Made by a program: the position numbers and the translations under genes. Shown here in pieces: positions 7,012 through 13,139 of a stretch of 13,139 nt of DNA. The notes beneath the pieces are model-generated. The model was not told the origin of the DNA and ran no database searches. It saw nothing but the letters and a program-made list of their open reading frames with translations. Every line of letters starts with the position of its first letter. The first letter of the stretch is position 1. The stretch is from Candidatus Bathyarchaeota archaeon (lineage in GTDB: Archaea > Thermoproteota > Bathyarchaeia > TCS64), in NCBI GenBank assembly GCA_014730055.1, contig WJIV01000267.1, positions 1 to 13,139 of the forward strand, in the 5' to 3' direction.

Positions 7012-7877
7012 TGTATCACCTTCTCCAGTAAAGCTTCAACAGGCACCGAGTTGACGTTGAATCCAAGTTCTTCTGGAGCTATTCCTAGTGCAAGGCCTAA
7101 TAGCTGTGGATAGTACAGTACAGGGATGTTGTATTTTTCCTCAAGTTCCTGCTCCAGTAACTTTTGATATTTATCGAACATTATGCCACAGAACGGACAG
7201 ATGAGGACTAGTGCGTCTATAGTTCCTTTTAGATTATCTAGTTTCTTTTTAGTCATTGCTTTAGCTATATTTTCATTCACTGCGAGTATCCCACCACCGC
7301 AGCAGTCTGTTTTTCCTATATAATTAACAGCTTCTGCTCCTGTTAGTGATACTAGCTCATCTAGGCTATGGGGGAACTCGGGATCATCAAATTCTTGAAA
7401 GAGCTCTCTTGGCCTAACATAGTGACAGCCGGGGTGGGTTGCAATCTTAATACTCAAAGGTTTTACGATTTGCTCTCTGATTTTCTCTAAACCGTATTCC
7501 TCGTAAAGCATGCGAGCAAAATGTTTTACTATAGGTGTCTCACCGCTGTAATTGATATCCAGATTCTTCTCCAAGAACTTGTTCACGTTTTTTAGTGTAC
7601 CTTCGTCTTTTAGTAGATTGATCGTCTTTGCAAGCATCTCACCGCATGCAGAACACAGGGATACGACAGGTTCATCAATCTCAGCGGCTTTCTTAAGGTT
7701 AAGAGCTGACATACTAAGTGCTTTTACCTCATCAATCGGTTCTATTGGAAAGCCGCAGCATCCAAAATCCCTATCTATTAACTCTATACCTAGGGCCTCT
7801 GATACCTTTCTAGTTGACTTCTCGTAGTTATCCTGTCTTGCAGGTATGGTGCATCCTAGAAATATTTGATACTTCAT
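7008..7877 (-). CDS. hdrB: CoB-CoM heterodisulfide reductase-like subunit B
   Basis: A 289-residue protein with the two CCG (cysteine-rich) domains of HdrB, the subunit where the disulfide is reduced on two non-cubane [4Fe-4S] clusters. First set: C9, C40-C41 in GCCGFP, and C75/C78 (CSAC). Second set: C151 in HPGCHYVRP, C192-C193 in CCGGG, and C227/C230 (CPFCG). All expected cysteines are present and length matches the family (about 290-300), so catalysis is likely intact. The ATG at 7877 follows a GGAGG ribosome site that lies inside the hdrC end. The stop overlaps the hdrA ATG. The acceptor is CoM-S-S-CoB in methanogens; in other archaea it is unknown. The protein is soluble, and partner HdrC is encoded next door. 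Confidence 0.95.
   Translation of the reverse strand: MKYQIFLGCTIPARQDNYEKSTRKVSEALGIELIDRDFGCCGFPIEPIDEVKALSMSALNLKKAAEIDEPVVSLCSACGEMLAKTINLLKDEGTLKNVNKFLEKNLDINYSGETPIVKHFARMLYEEYGLEKIREQIVKPLSIKIATHPGCHYVRPRELFQEFDDPEFPHSLDELVSLTGAEAVNYIGKTDCCGGGILAVNENIAKAMTKKKLDNLKGTIDALVLICPFCGIMFDKYQKLLEQELEEKYNIPVLYYPQLLGLALGIAPEELGFNVNSVPVEALLEKVIQ
7015..7020 (-). promoter_or_regulatory. Ribosome binding site GGTGAT of hdrA
   Basis: GGTGAT on the minus strand lies three bases before the hdrA ATG at 7011, inside the end of hdrB. It supports coupled translation of the two overlapping genes. Confidence 0.6.
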
Positions 7878-7878
7878 C

Positions 7879-8367
7879 TTAGGCCTCCGCTATCTTTTTA
7901 ATAAATTCTGGCTCTGGATTGATGCTTGGAAGGTCATCATCCTCCCTAAGCTCAATTGTGAAGTCATCAAGGGGATATATCCTTCCATTCTCAGCAAGAA
8001 TTTCCATAAGTTTCGCGATGTTACTAGGAATCTTATTCTCCTTTGCTGCAATATTCCGAAGAACAGTCATAACATCCGGAGGCTTGACATCTTGAGGGCA
8101 CCTTTCCTCACACATAAAACACATGCTGCATAACCAGATGAATTCATTATCCAGCACCAGATCCTTCATGCCAAGTTTGGCTAGTTTCATAATTTTTCGC
8201 GGGTTGAATTTCCCCTCGATCTCTCTAACAGGGCAGGTGGCTGTACATACACCACATTGATGGCACTTTGAGAGGCCTGCTGCTTGGAGCTCTCTCTCGA
8301 GAGTTCTCTGAAACCTGGTATCTGAGTCAGATAAATCGACTATGACTTGGCTCTCAGCCTTAAACAT
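7879..8367 (-). CDS. hdrC: CoB-CoM heterodisulfide reductase-like subunit C
   Basis: A 162-residue soluble ferredoxin-like subunit that wires HdrA to HdrB. Two complete CxxCxxCxxxC sets bind two [4Fe-4S] clusters: C35, C38, C41, C45 (KCHQCGVC) and C80, C83, C86, C90 (LCSMCFMC), with Pro after the last Cys of each. No membrane segment is present, so this is the cytoplasmic HdrABC type and not HdrDE. It is first in the hdrCBA unit; hdrB starts one base after its stop. The ATG at 8367 has no strong ribosome site, but a TATA-like box about 30 bases upstream predicts a near-leaderless message. It is divergent from a TatD-family gene. Confidence 0.93.
   Translation of the reverse strand: MFKAESQVIVDLSDSDTRFQRTLERELQAAGLSKCHQCGVCTATCPVREIEGKFNPRKIMKLAKLGMKDLVLDNEFIWLCSMCFMCEERCPQDVKPPDVMTVLRNIAAKENKIPSNIAKLMEILAENGRIYPLDDFTIELREDDDLPSINPEPEFIKKIAEA
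7884..7888 (-). promoter_or_regulatory. Ribosome binding site GGAGG of hdrB
   Basis: GGAGG on the minus strand lies six bases before the hdrB ATG at 7877, within the last codons of hdrC, and confirms that start. Confidence 0.7.
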
Positions 8368-8396
8368 CTCATTTTTATTGAGTTGGTTGATTAAAA

Positions 8397-8404
8397 GTTT
8401 ATAG
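8397..8404 (-). promoter_or_regulatory. TATA-like box for the hdrCBA operon
   Basis: CTATAAAC on the minus strand lies about 33 bases before the hdrC ATG. A start site some 26 bases on, near 8375, leaves a leader of about eight bases, consistent with the lack of a ribosome site. Confidence 0.45.
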
Positions 8405-8425
8405 TTTTAACAAAATTAGTAATAG

Positions 8426-8433
8426 AAATATAT
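8426..8433 (+). promoter_or_regulatory. TATA-like box for the TatD-family gene (leaderless)
   Basis: AAATATAT is centred about 25 bases before the ATG at 8455. Transcription would begin at or next to the start codon, and no ribosome site is present, so a leaderless message is likely. It sits back to back with the hdrC box in an 87-base divergent region. Confidence 0.5.
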
Positions 8434-8454
8434 CCAAATAGCATTATCTATATC

Positions 8455-9201
8455 ATGTTTTCTGAAAGTCACTGCCATCTAGGAAGTATAACAGCTGATA
8501 AAATCGATGAAGCGAAGAAAAATGGGTTTACTTTGCTTCTCACATCTGGAATAGATTTAAAATCCTCCATAGAAGCTGTCGAGACGGCGTTAAGATATGA
8601 TATAGTTAAGGGAAGCGTAGGCGTTCATCCATGGTATGCTGACGAGTATAATGATGATGTGGGTAAGAGATTTAGAGAACTCGCGAAAAATCCTGAAGTT
8701 GTAGCCATAAGCGAGATAGGCTTAGACTATATAGGCCGGATGACTAAAGAGTGGGTTCGTGAGGAAGAGTACATAGATAAGGACATTCAAATTGAAACAC
8801 TTTCGAAACAGTTGAAACTTGCGAGAGATCTAGAATACCCCGCTATCGTTCATGATAGGTCCGAAGGGATGGATCTATTAGAACTGCTGTTAGATACACG
8901 TAATATGGAATCTGGATTGGCAATTCATGGGTTCAGTAAAGATGCTGAATACGCAGAGAAAGCCTTCGAAAACGGAATATACCTCAGTGTCGGGTTAAGA
9001 ACTCTGCAGAACGGTGAACAAAACTTTTTGGAAGCAATTTCCATTACTCCTATAGAGTATCTGTTGACTGAAACAGATTCAGGAGACCCCCATGGTGTAC
9101 TTGAAGTGTGTTCTAGAATTGCCAAAATAAAGGATCTTACTAGGGATGAAGTTGGACGAATTACTACCGAGAACTTGATAAAGTTATGTAAAATATCTTA
9201 G
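8455..9201 (+). CDS. TatD-family metal-dependent hydrolase
   Basis: A 248-residue amidohydrolase-superfamily TIM barrel. The metal-binding set of TatD-type hydrolases is visible: the HxH pair His6/His8 (ESHCHLG), GVHPW with His58 (56-60), Glu87 in EIGLDY, His133 (VHD), His158 (IHGFS) and Asp208 in LLTETDS. Length is near the family norm (about 250-265). Characterised members are metal-dependent DNases, often 3'-to-5' exonucleases; archaeal members are poorly known, and the substrate here is not evident. The ATG at 8455 suits a leaderless message from a TATA box 25 bases upstream. It stands alone between the hdrCBA operon (divergent) and the hydrogenase operon (same strand, 103 bases on). A redox role is not indicated by its sequence. 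Confidence 0.88.
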   Translation: MFSESHCHLGSITADKIDEAKKNGFTLLLTSGIDLKSSIEAVETALRYDIVKGSVGVHPWYADEYNDDVGKRFRELAKNPEVVAISEIGLDYIGRMTKEWVREEEYIDKDIQIETLSKQLKLARDLEYPAIVHDRSEGMDLLELLLDTRNMESGLAIHGFSKDAEYAEKAFENGIYLSVGLRTLQNGEQNFLEAISITPIEYLLTETDSGDPHGVLEVCSRIAKIKDLTRDEVGRITTENLIKLCKIS

Positions 9202-9251
9202 AAAAACCCTCTTACCAATACAACTTATATTTACAGTTAGCTAATTTTAAA

Positions 9252-9263
9252 CTATTTTTCCCT
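9252..9263 (+). terminator. Weak T-rich terminator after the TatD-family gene
   Basis: CTATTTTTCCCT lies 50-60 bases after the TatD-family stop and before the hydrogenase promoter. There is no hairpin; it is a T-run of archaeal style only. Confidence 0.25.
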
Positions 9264-9280
9264 CATAAATATTAAATCCA

Positions 9281-9288
9281 TATAAATA
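9281..9288 (+). promoter_or_regulatory. TATA box of the hydrogenase operon
   Basis: TATAAATA is a strong archaeal TATA match about 20-24 bases before the GTG at 9305. It implies a leaderless or very short leader message for hydB. Confidence 0.5.
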
Positions 9289-9304
9289 CTATAATTATCA
9301 TTAA

Positions 9305-10339
9305 GTGGAGATTTTGGCCAAGAACGAATTGCGGATACTTGAGAAAGTAAAATTTAACAAATTTTTCGAAGCTCTGAAAATTAAAGGAACCGTAAACGCA
9401 CCTGTTAAACAGGGAACAATCAACGCCTTCAAGAAAGTTAAGGATCCGGATGAAATTAATTTAGATTATACAAGGACCATGATTCCCCCGAAAAAATACT
9501 TTATCCAACCCAAGGAGGTAATTTTCACATTTGATAGGGAGAAAGAGAGATACTACGAGCCTGAATATGCTGAGGAAGATTTTGTTCTACTCGGAGTTCA
9601 TGCGTGTGATATTAACGCCATGAATCTGTTAGCTAGAGTTTTCATGGAGGAGTTTTCAGATAAATATTATCTCCGACGTCGTGAAAAAAGCTACATAATA
9701 GGCACTAGCTGTATTCCGGATGAATACTGCTTCTGTAAATCAACAAACACCGCCTTCGCTCACGAGGGTTTTGAGCTATTCCTCCATGATCTTGGTGAGA
9801 GATACTTGGTGAGAGTAGGTACAATCAAAGGGTATCGGTTTGTTGTAGAAAATGACGAACTATTTGGGGAAGCTGAGAAAAATGATGTTGAGATATTTAA
9901 AAAAATTGAGCAGGAACGTCTAGACAATTTCACTCGAGAACTAGAGATGACAGGGCTTCAAGACATGCTTGACATGTCTTATGATGATGAGGTTTGGGAC
10001 GAGTATGGTGAAGAGTGCCTAGGCTGTGGAAACTGTAATATGGTGTGTCCGAGGTGCAGGTGTTATGATGTGCAGGACTATGTTAATCTTGATCTTTCAA
10101 CAGGTCAGAGGGTTCGAAAATGGTATAGCTGTATGTTACAGGATCACGGTTTAGTGGCGGGGGGCCACAATTTTAGGCCTTCTACTAAGGAGAGGATAAG
10201 AAACCGTTTCAACTGTAAGGGCAGTTTGCGAGAAGATATGCAGAATTGCGTTGGTTGTGGTAGATGCACTGTCTACTGTCCGGCTGATATCGATTATGTT
10301 GAGGTTATGAATAAAGTTAGAGGTGTTGTTAATGAGTAA
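9305..10339 (+). CDS. hydB: Group 3b [NiFe] hydrogenase (sulfhydrogenase) beta subunit, iron-sulfur protein
   Basis: A 344-residue subunit like Pyrococcus HydB and anaerobic sulfite reductase AsrA. It passes electrons between the hydrogenase small subunit and the flavin gamma subunit. Two ferredoxin sets are visible: C238, C241, C244, C248 (CLGCGNCNMVC) and C315, C318, C321, C325 (CVGCGRCTVYC). GVHACDINA (97-105), C136 with CFC (142-144), and AGGHNFRP (285-292) are typical of this family. It uses GTG at 9305, which fits a leaderless start from the TATA box at 9281-9288; a TTG at 9314, preceded by GGAG, is the alternative. It is the first gene of four (beta-gamma-delta-alpha), the order seen in Pyrococcus hydBGDA. 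The stop overlaps the start of the next gene. No AsrC-type siroheme subunit is in the window, so hydrogenase rather than sulfite reductase is meant. Confidence 0.93.
   Translation: MEILAKNELRILEKVKFNKFFEALKIKGTVNAPVKQGTINAFKKVKDPDEINLDYTRTMIPPKKYFIQPKEVIFTFDREKERYYEPEYAEEDFVLLGVHACDINAMNLLARVFMEEFSDKYYLRRREKSYIIGTSCIPDEYCFCKSTNTAFAHEGFELFLHDLGERYLVRVGTIKGYRFVVENDELFGEAEKNDVEIFKKIEQERLDNFTRELEMTGLQDMLDMSYDDEVWDEYGEECLGCGNCNMVCPRCRCYDVQDYVNLDLSTGQRVRKWYSCMLQDHGLVAGGHNFRPSTKERIRNRFNCKGSLREDMQNCVGCGRCTVYCPADIDYVEVMNKVRGVVNE
10320..10325 (+). promoter_or_regulatory. Ribosome binding site GAGGTG fixing the hydG start
   Basis: GAGGTG lies six bases before the ATG at 10332. It favours that ATG over the GTG at 10323, which overlaps the ribosome site itself. 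Confidence 0.65.
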
Positions 10340-11219
10340 AGTGAACCCACTGGAGCCTGTAAAAGCTAGAATAGTCCAGATTCAAGATATGACAGATATT
10401 GAGAAACTTATTACACTCAAGTTCCAGGACAAAGAGTTCTCCGAGAGCTTTCATTATTCACCAGGTCAGTTTGTTAAACTTGGATTGATGGGGGTCGGCG
10501 AGGTACCGATAAGTATCTGTACAGCTCATGAATTTACAGAAGATGGGCTAGAGCTATGTATAAGAAACGCTGGGCGCGTCACCAATTCCATTCATGGACT
10601 AAACGTGGGTAACATCGTATGGGTTCGTGGGCCATACGGGAACGGCTTCCCGATGGATAAACTGGAGGGAAAAGATCTATTACTGGTAGCTGGTGGGCTG
10701 GGTATCGCCCCAATAAGGGGAGCGATTCAGTATGCACTTGGGAATAGGGAAAAATTTGGTGAGATCTCAGTACTTTATGGTATACGCTGCTACGATCTAA
10801 TGCTGTTCAAGGACGACGTACTTGAGTGGTTCAGAAAGGGGGATGAGATCGGGCTAAAACTTTACCTTAGCTACGAGGACAAAGAGGACGTAAGATGTTA
10901 TGACTTGGAATGCGAGAGGGATGACCGCTGCACCCAGGGACTTGTCACCCATCTATTCAGCATTCTTGATCCCCCTTCTCGTAACACGGTTGCACTCCTT
11001 GGTGGTCCTCCCATAATGTACAAGTTTACAGTAATGGAGCTTGAGAAGCTAGATTTAGAACCAGATTCTGTTTATATGACGCTGGAAAGACGCATGAAAT
11101 GCGGTGTCGGACAATGTGGTCATTGCATTGTTGGAACTGGCAAATCGATAAAATACGTATGTAAGGATGGGCCCGTGTTCAGCCTCTGGGAAGCAATGAA
11201 CACAAAAGGGATGATTTAG
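10332..11219 (+). CDS. hydG: Group 3b [NiFe] hydrogenase (sulfhydrogenase) gamma subunit, FAD/NAD(P)-binding
   Basis: A 295-residue ferredoxin-NADP reductase-type subunit that exchanges electrons with NAD(P)H, like Pyrococcus HydG, AsrB and dihydroorotate dehydrogenase subunit K. FAD domain about 1-110 (SPGQFVKLG near 43-51, RGPYGNGF at 99-106); NAD(P)-binding domain with GGLGIAP (121-127) and GGPPIMYKF (224-232); C-terminal [2Fe-2S] site C257, C262, C265 and C277 (CGVGQCGHC). The ATG at 10332 overlaps the hydB end by eight bases and has GAGGTG at good spacing. Unusual: around 189-200 a short cysteine-rich insert (C189, C194, C200, with C153 nearby) sits where relatives I recall have a shorter loop. 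Whether NADH or NADPH is preferred cannot be told. Confidence 0.93.
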   Translation: MSKVNPLEPVKARIVQIQDMTDIEKLITLKFQDKEFSESFHYSPGQFVKLGLMGVGEVPISICTAHEFTEDGLELCIRNAGRVTNSIHGLNVGNIVWVRGPYGNGFPMDKLEGKDLLLVAGGLGIAPIRGAIQYALGNREKFGEISVLYGIRCYDLMLFKDDVLEWFRKGDEIGLKLYLSYEDKEDVRCYDLECERDDRCTQGLVTHLFSILDPPSRNTVALLGGPPIMYKFTVMELEKLDLEPDSVYMTLERRMKCGVGQCGHCIVGTGKSIKYVCKDGPVFSLWEAMNTKGMI

Positions 11220-11226
11220 GAGGGAT
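11218..11226 (+). promoter_or_regulatory. Ribosome binding site AGGAGGGAT deciding the TTG start of hydD
   Basis: AGGAGGGAT begins in the hydG stop codon and ends four bases before the TTG at 11231. This near-perfect match justifies the TTG start, which also gives the family's usual N-terminus. Confidence 0.75.
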
Positions 11227-11230
11227 AACG

Positions 11231-11989
11231 TTGAAGCCAAGATTAGGAATATTCAGTCTAACAGGGTGTGGAGGGGACCAGTTACAGATACTAAACATGG
11301 AGGATGAGTTGCTACAACTTCTAAGTAACTTTGACATCGTCGACTTTCAGGAAGGCAGTTCTAGGAAAGAAGAAGGTCCAATTGACGTCGCCTTCGTGGA
11401 GGGAACAGTATCAACCTCAAGAGACCTTAAACATCTCAAAGAAATAAGGGAACGTTCAAAGATCCTGATAGCACTTGGAAATTGTGCGACAGACGGGTGC
11501 ATCCAAGCAATGAGAAACGATGAAGGAGATGTAAGGGAGAGACTTAAGGAGGTTTATGGCGTTGAGGAGGATTTTTTTGATGCCAGACTATCGAAGCCTC
11601 TGAACGAGTATATTGAAGTAGAATATGAGATACCGGGATGCCCAGTTGAAAAAGATGAGGTACTTAATGGCGTTACAAGCCTTCTAAATGGAGACATGCC
11701 ACCTAGATATACTTATCCAGTTTGTGTGGAGTGTAAACTAAACGAGTATCCCTGTGTAATAACGGAGAAAAACCTACCATGTATGGGTCCAGTTGTAAAA
11801 GCTGGATGTAAGGCCCGTTGCCCAGGACTCGGGTTGGACTGTATTGGATGCAGGGGGCCGGTTGATGAACAGTCAAATTATGCTTCTGAGATTAAAATGT
11901 TGAAAGAAAAAGGGTATGATGACGAGTTCATAATAAATCGTTTGAGAATATTCAGTGGAAAACTCGAGACCTTGGAGGATGAAGATTAA
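11231..11989 (+). CDS. hydD: Group 3b [NiFe] hydrogenase (sulfhydrogenase) delta (small) subunit
   Basis: A 252-residue small subunit that carries the iron-sulfur chain leading from the NiFe site. It begins with TTG, supported by a very strong ribosome site. Proximal-cluster positions: C13 (LTGCGGDQ), Asp16 in place of the usual second Cys of CxxC, C85 (GNCATDGC) and C137 (PGCPVE). Further cysteines C165, C168, C175, C184, C193, C197, C204 and C207 supply the two remaining clusters, in the order typical of Pyrococcus HydD (VCVECKLN, GCKARCPG, CIGCRGP). The body VEGTVST (56-62) is also conserved. An extra C90 lies five residues after C85, where Pyrococcus has Gly. An Asp ligand at the proximal cluster is known from the F420-reducing hydrogenase small subunit FrhG, so the change need not abolish function. 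The stop overlaps the next ATG by one base. Confidence 0.93.
   Translation: MKPRLGIFSLTGCGGDQLQILNMEDELLQLLSNFDIVDFQEGSSRKEEGPIDVAFVEGTVSTSRDLKHLKEIRERSKILIALGNCATDGCIQAMRNDEGDVRERLKEVYGVEEDFFDARLSKPLNEYIEVEYEIPGCPVEKDEVLNGVTSLLNGDMPPRYTYPVCVECKLNEYPCVITEKNLPCMGPVVKAGCKARCPGLGLDCIGCRGPVDEQSNYASEIKMLKEKGYDDEFIINRLRIFSGKLETLEDED
11974..11980 (+). promoter_or_regulatory. Ribosome binding site GGAGGAT of hydA
   Basis: GGAGGAT lies eight bases before the ATG at 11989, inside the last codons of hydD, and supports coupled translation. Confidence 0.65.
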
Positions 11990-13139
11990 TGAAATACACA
12001 ATTCCAGAGCTGACAAGAGTTGAAGGACACGGTGGTATAGAGGTAACTCTTAAGGCAAATCAAGTAGAAACTGTGAAATTCAACGTCTTTGAAGGTCCAA
12101 GATTCTTCGAGTCAATGATAAAAGGTCATTACTATGACAAAATTCCGGATATAACGAGAAGAATCTGTGCAATATGTACAGCAAGTCATAGTCTGGCATC
12201 AATAGGAGCAATAGAGAACGCTTTCAACGTAGAGGTGACTCCACAGACTGAGCTCCTTAGAGACCTATTGATACACGGAGAAACCATCGAGAGCCATGCC
12301 TTACATGTATTCATGTTGGCCCTTCCTGATTACTTGGGCTACCCGGATGCAATATCTATGGCGTCGGAATACCCGGACGCTGTGAAAAACGCCCTTGAAC
12401 TCAAGAAAACTGGAAACATGATACATACTCTACTAAGTGGAAGAGAGGTACATGGTATGAATGAGAGAGTTGGCGGATTCTCAACAATACCCGGAGAAGA
12501 AGAACTTGAAAAATTAAGAAAATCGCTAATCAGGGTAAAACCAGTAACGGAGCTAGCTGTAAATTTGCTGAAGGGTTTTGATCCACCCACATATAATAAC
12601 TCAGATAACTTACTGATGGCCCTTGACCCTGGTGAAAAATTTGGTTTCCTGGGAGATTATGTAGTTACCTCGCAGGGGGAAAGATTTCATCAGGATGAGT
12701 ACCAGAAAATTACCAATGAGACGGTGGTAAAGCACTCTTATGCCAAGCACTCTCTCTTTGAGGGTAAACCATTCATGGTAGGGTCACTACCTAGAGTTAA
12801 AATCAACGGAGATAAGCTTGAGGGTGTATCTAGGGAGCTTTATCAAGAGACAGAAGAATTATTGCCCGCTAATAATACTATAAGTAACAACCTAGCTCAA
12901 GCAATAGAGCTTGTTCACTGTATTGATAGAAGTGTACAGGATATTGATGTGCTCTTATCAGATGGGCTTGAAAATGAGGGCATAGTTGACATTGAGATTA
13001 AGAAGAACAGAGGGATAAATGCTGTCGAGGCACCTAGGGGCATTCTATACCATGATTATACCCTCAACGAAGCAGGCGAAATATCAAAGGCAAATATAAT
13101 TACACCAACCGCACAGAACGCCGCTAACATAGAGAAGGA
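11989..13139 (+). CDS. hydA: Group 3b [NiFe] hydrogenase (sulfhydrogenase) alpha (large) subunit, 3' end outside window
   Basis: The frame starts at the ATG at 11989, sharing one base with the hydD stop, and stays open to the window end, giving 383 residues. It is the catalytic subunit that splits or makes H2 at a NiFe(CN)2CO centre. Visible: the N-terminal ELTRVEGHG (7-15) and the first nickel-binding pair C60/C63 in RRICAICTASH (57-67), the L1 motif with its His67. EAPRG, typical of the later half, lies near 352-356. The second pair (DPCxxCxxH) should be some 40-50 residues further on, beyond the window, so it cannot be checked. Family length is about 425-430. It ends the beta-gamma-delta-alpha order of Pyrococcus sulfhydrogenase. 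Maturation genes (hyp) are not in the window. Confidence 0.94.
   Translation, partial: MKYTIPELTRVEGHGGIEVTLKANQVETVKFNVFEGPRFFESMIKGHYYDKIPDITRRICAICTASHSLASIGAIENAFNVEVTPQTELLRDLLIHGETIESHALHVFMLALPDYLGYPDAISMASEYPDAVKNALELKKTGNMIHTLLSGREVHGMNERVGGFSTIPGEEELEKLRKSLIRVKPVTELAVNLLKGFDPPTYNNSDNLLMALDPGEKFGFLGDYVVTSQGERFHQDEYQKITNETVVKHSYAKHSLFEGKPFMVGSLPRVKINGDKLEGVSRELYQETEELLPANNTISNNLAQAIELVHCIDRSVQDIDVLLSDGLENEGIVDIEIKKNRGINAVEAPRGILYHDYTLNEAGEISKANIITPTAQNAANIEK

Noticed and set aside
9305..11219. Anaerobic sulfite reductase (asrAB) as identity of the beta and gamma genes
   Set aside because: AsrA and AsrB are homologous, but the two following genes are [NiFe] small and large subunits rather than a siroheme AsrC, so a sulfhydrogenase operon is the better reading.
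12339..12590. Minus-strand frame of 83 codons inside the hydrogenase large subunit
   Set aside because: The plus strand encodes an unbroken large subunit through this region; the reverse frame has no supporting signal.

Overview
The window looks archaeal. It encodes a heterodisulfide-reductase-type HdrCBA operon, a TrmB-family regulator, a UDP-sulfoquinovose synthase like that of archaeal N-glycan pathways, and a hyperthermophile-style four-subunit NAD(P)-linked [NiFe] hydrogenase. Arg codons AGA/AGG and Ile codon ATA are common. Ribosome sites read GGTGAT or GGAGG, TTG and GTG starts occur, and AT-rich TATA-like boxes lie about 25 bases from probable leaderless or short-leader starts. The lineage cannot be fixed from this sequence. 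An anaerobic, non-halophilic archaeon of moderate GC content fits best, and nothing seen proves methanogenesis.

Left part (1-3655) is a sugar-nucleotide / surface-glycan block. On the minus strand are a UDP-sulfoquinovose synthase (agl3/SQD1 type) and, 32 bases downstream, an NAD-dependent sugar epimerase cut off by the window edge. A TrmB-family regulator is divergent from them across an 86-base promoter region that has a palindromic TATA box and an 8-bp inverted repeat. A second sugar epimerase follows the regulator on the plus strand.

Middle part (3734-8367, minus strand) is a redox block: hdrC, hdrB and hdrA, tightly spaced (1-base gap, then 4-base overlap), then a formate/nitrite-family (FNT) channel 113 bases downstream. 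HdrA keeps its FAD site, four ferredoxin-type cysteine quartets and the four-cysteine site near the flavin. It carries a fused C-terminal MvhD-like domain in which all [2Fe-2S] cysteines are missing.

Right part (8455-13139, plus strand) holds a TatD-family metal hydrolase, divergent from hdrC, and then a hydBGDA-type operon: iron-sulfur beta subunit, flavin/[2Fe-2S] gamma subunit, small delta subunit and large alpha subunit (open at the window end). This is the gene order of Pyrococcus sulfhydrogenase I, a group 3b [NiFe] hydrogenase that couples H2 to NAD(P). The delta subunit has Asp in place of one proximal-cluster Cys, and the gamma subunit has an extra cysteine-rich insert.

Taken together, the right two thirds suggest linked handling of H2, NAD(P)H, ferredoxin and a disulfide-type acceptor, with an anion channel for formate or another small anion. 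No gene-free stretch exceeds about 115 bases. No RNA genes, insertion sequences or CRISPR arrays were seen.
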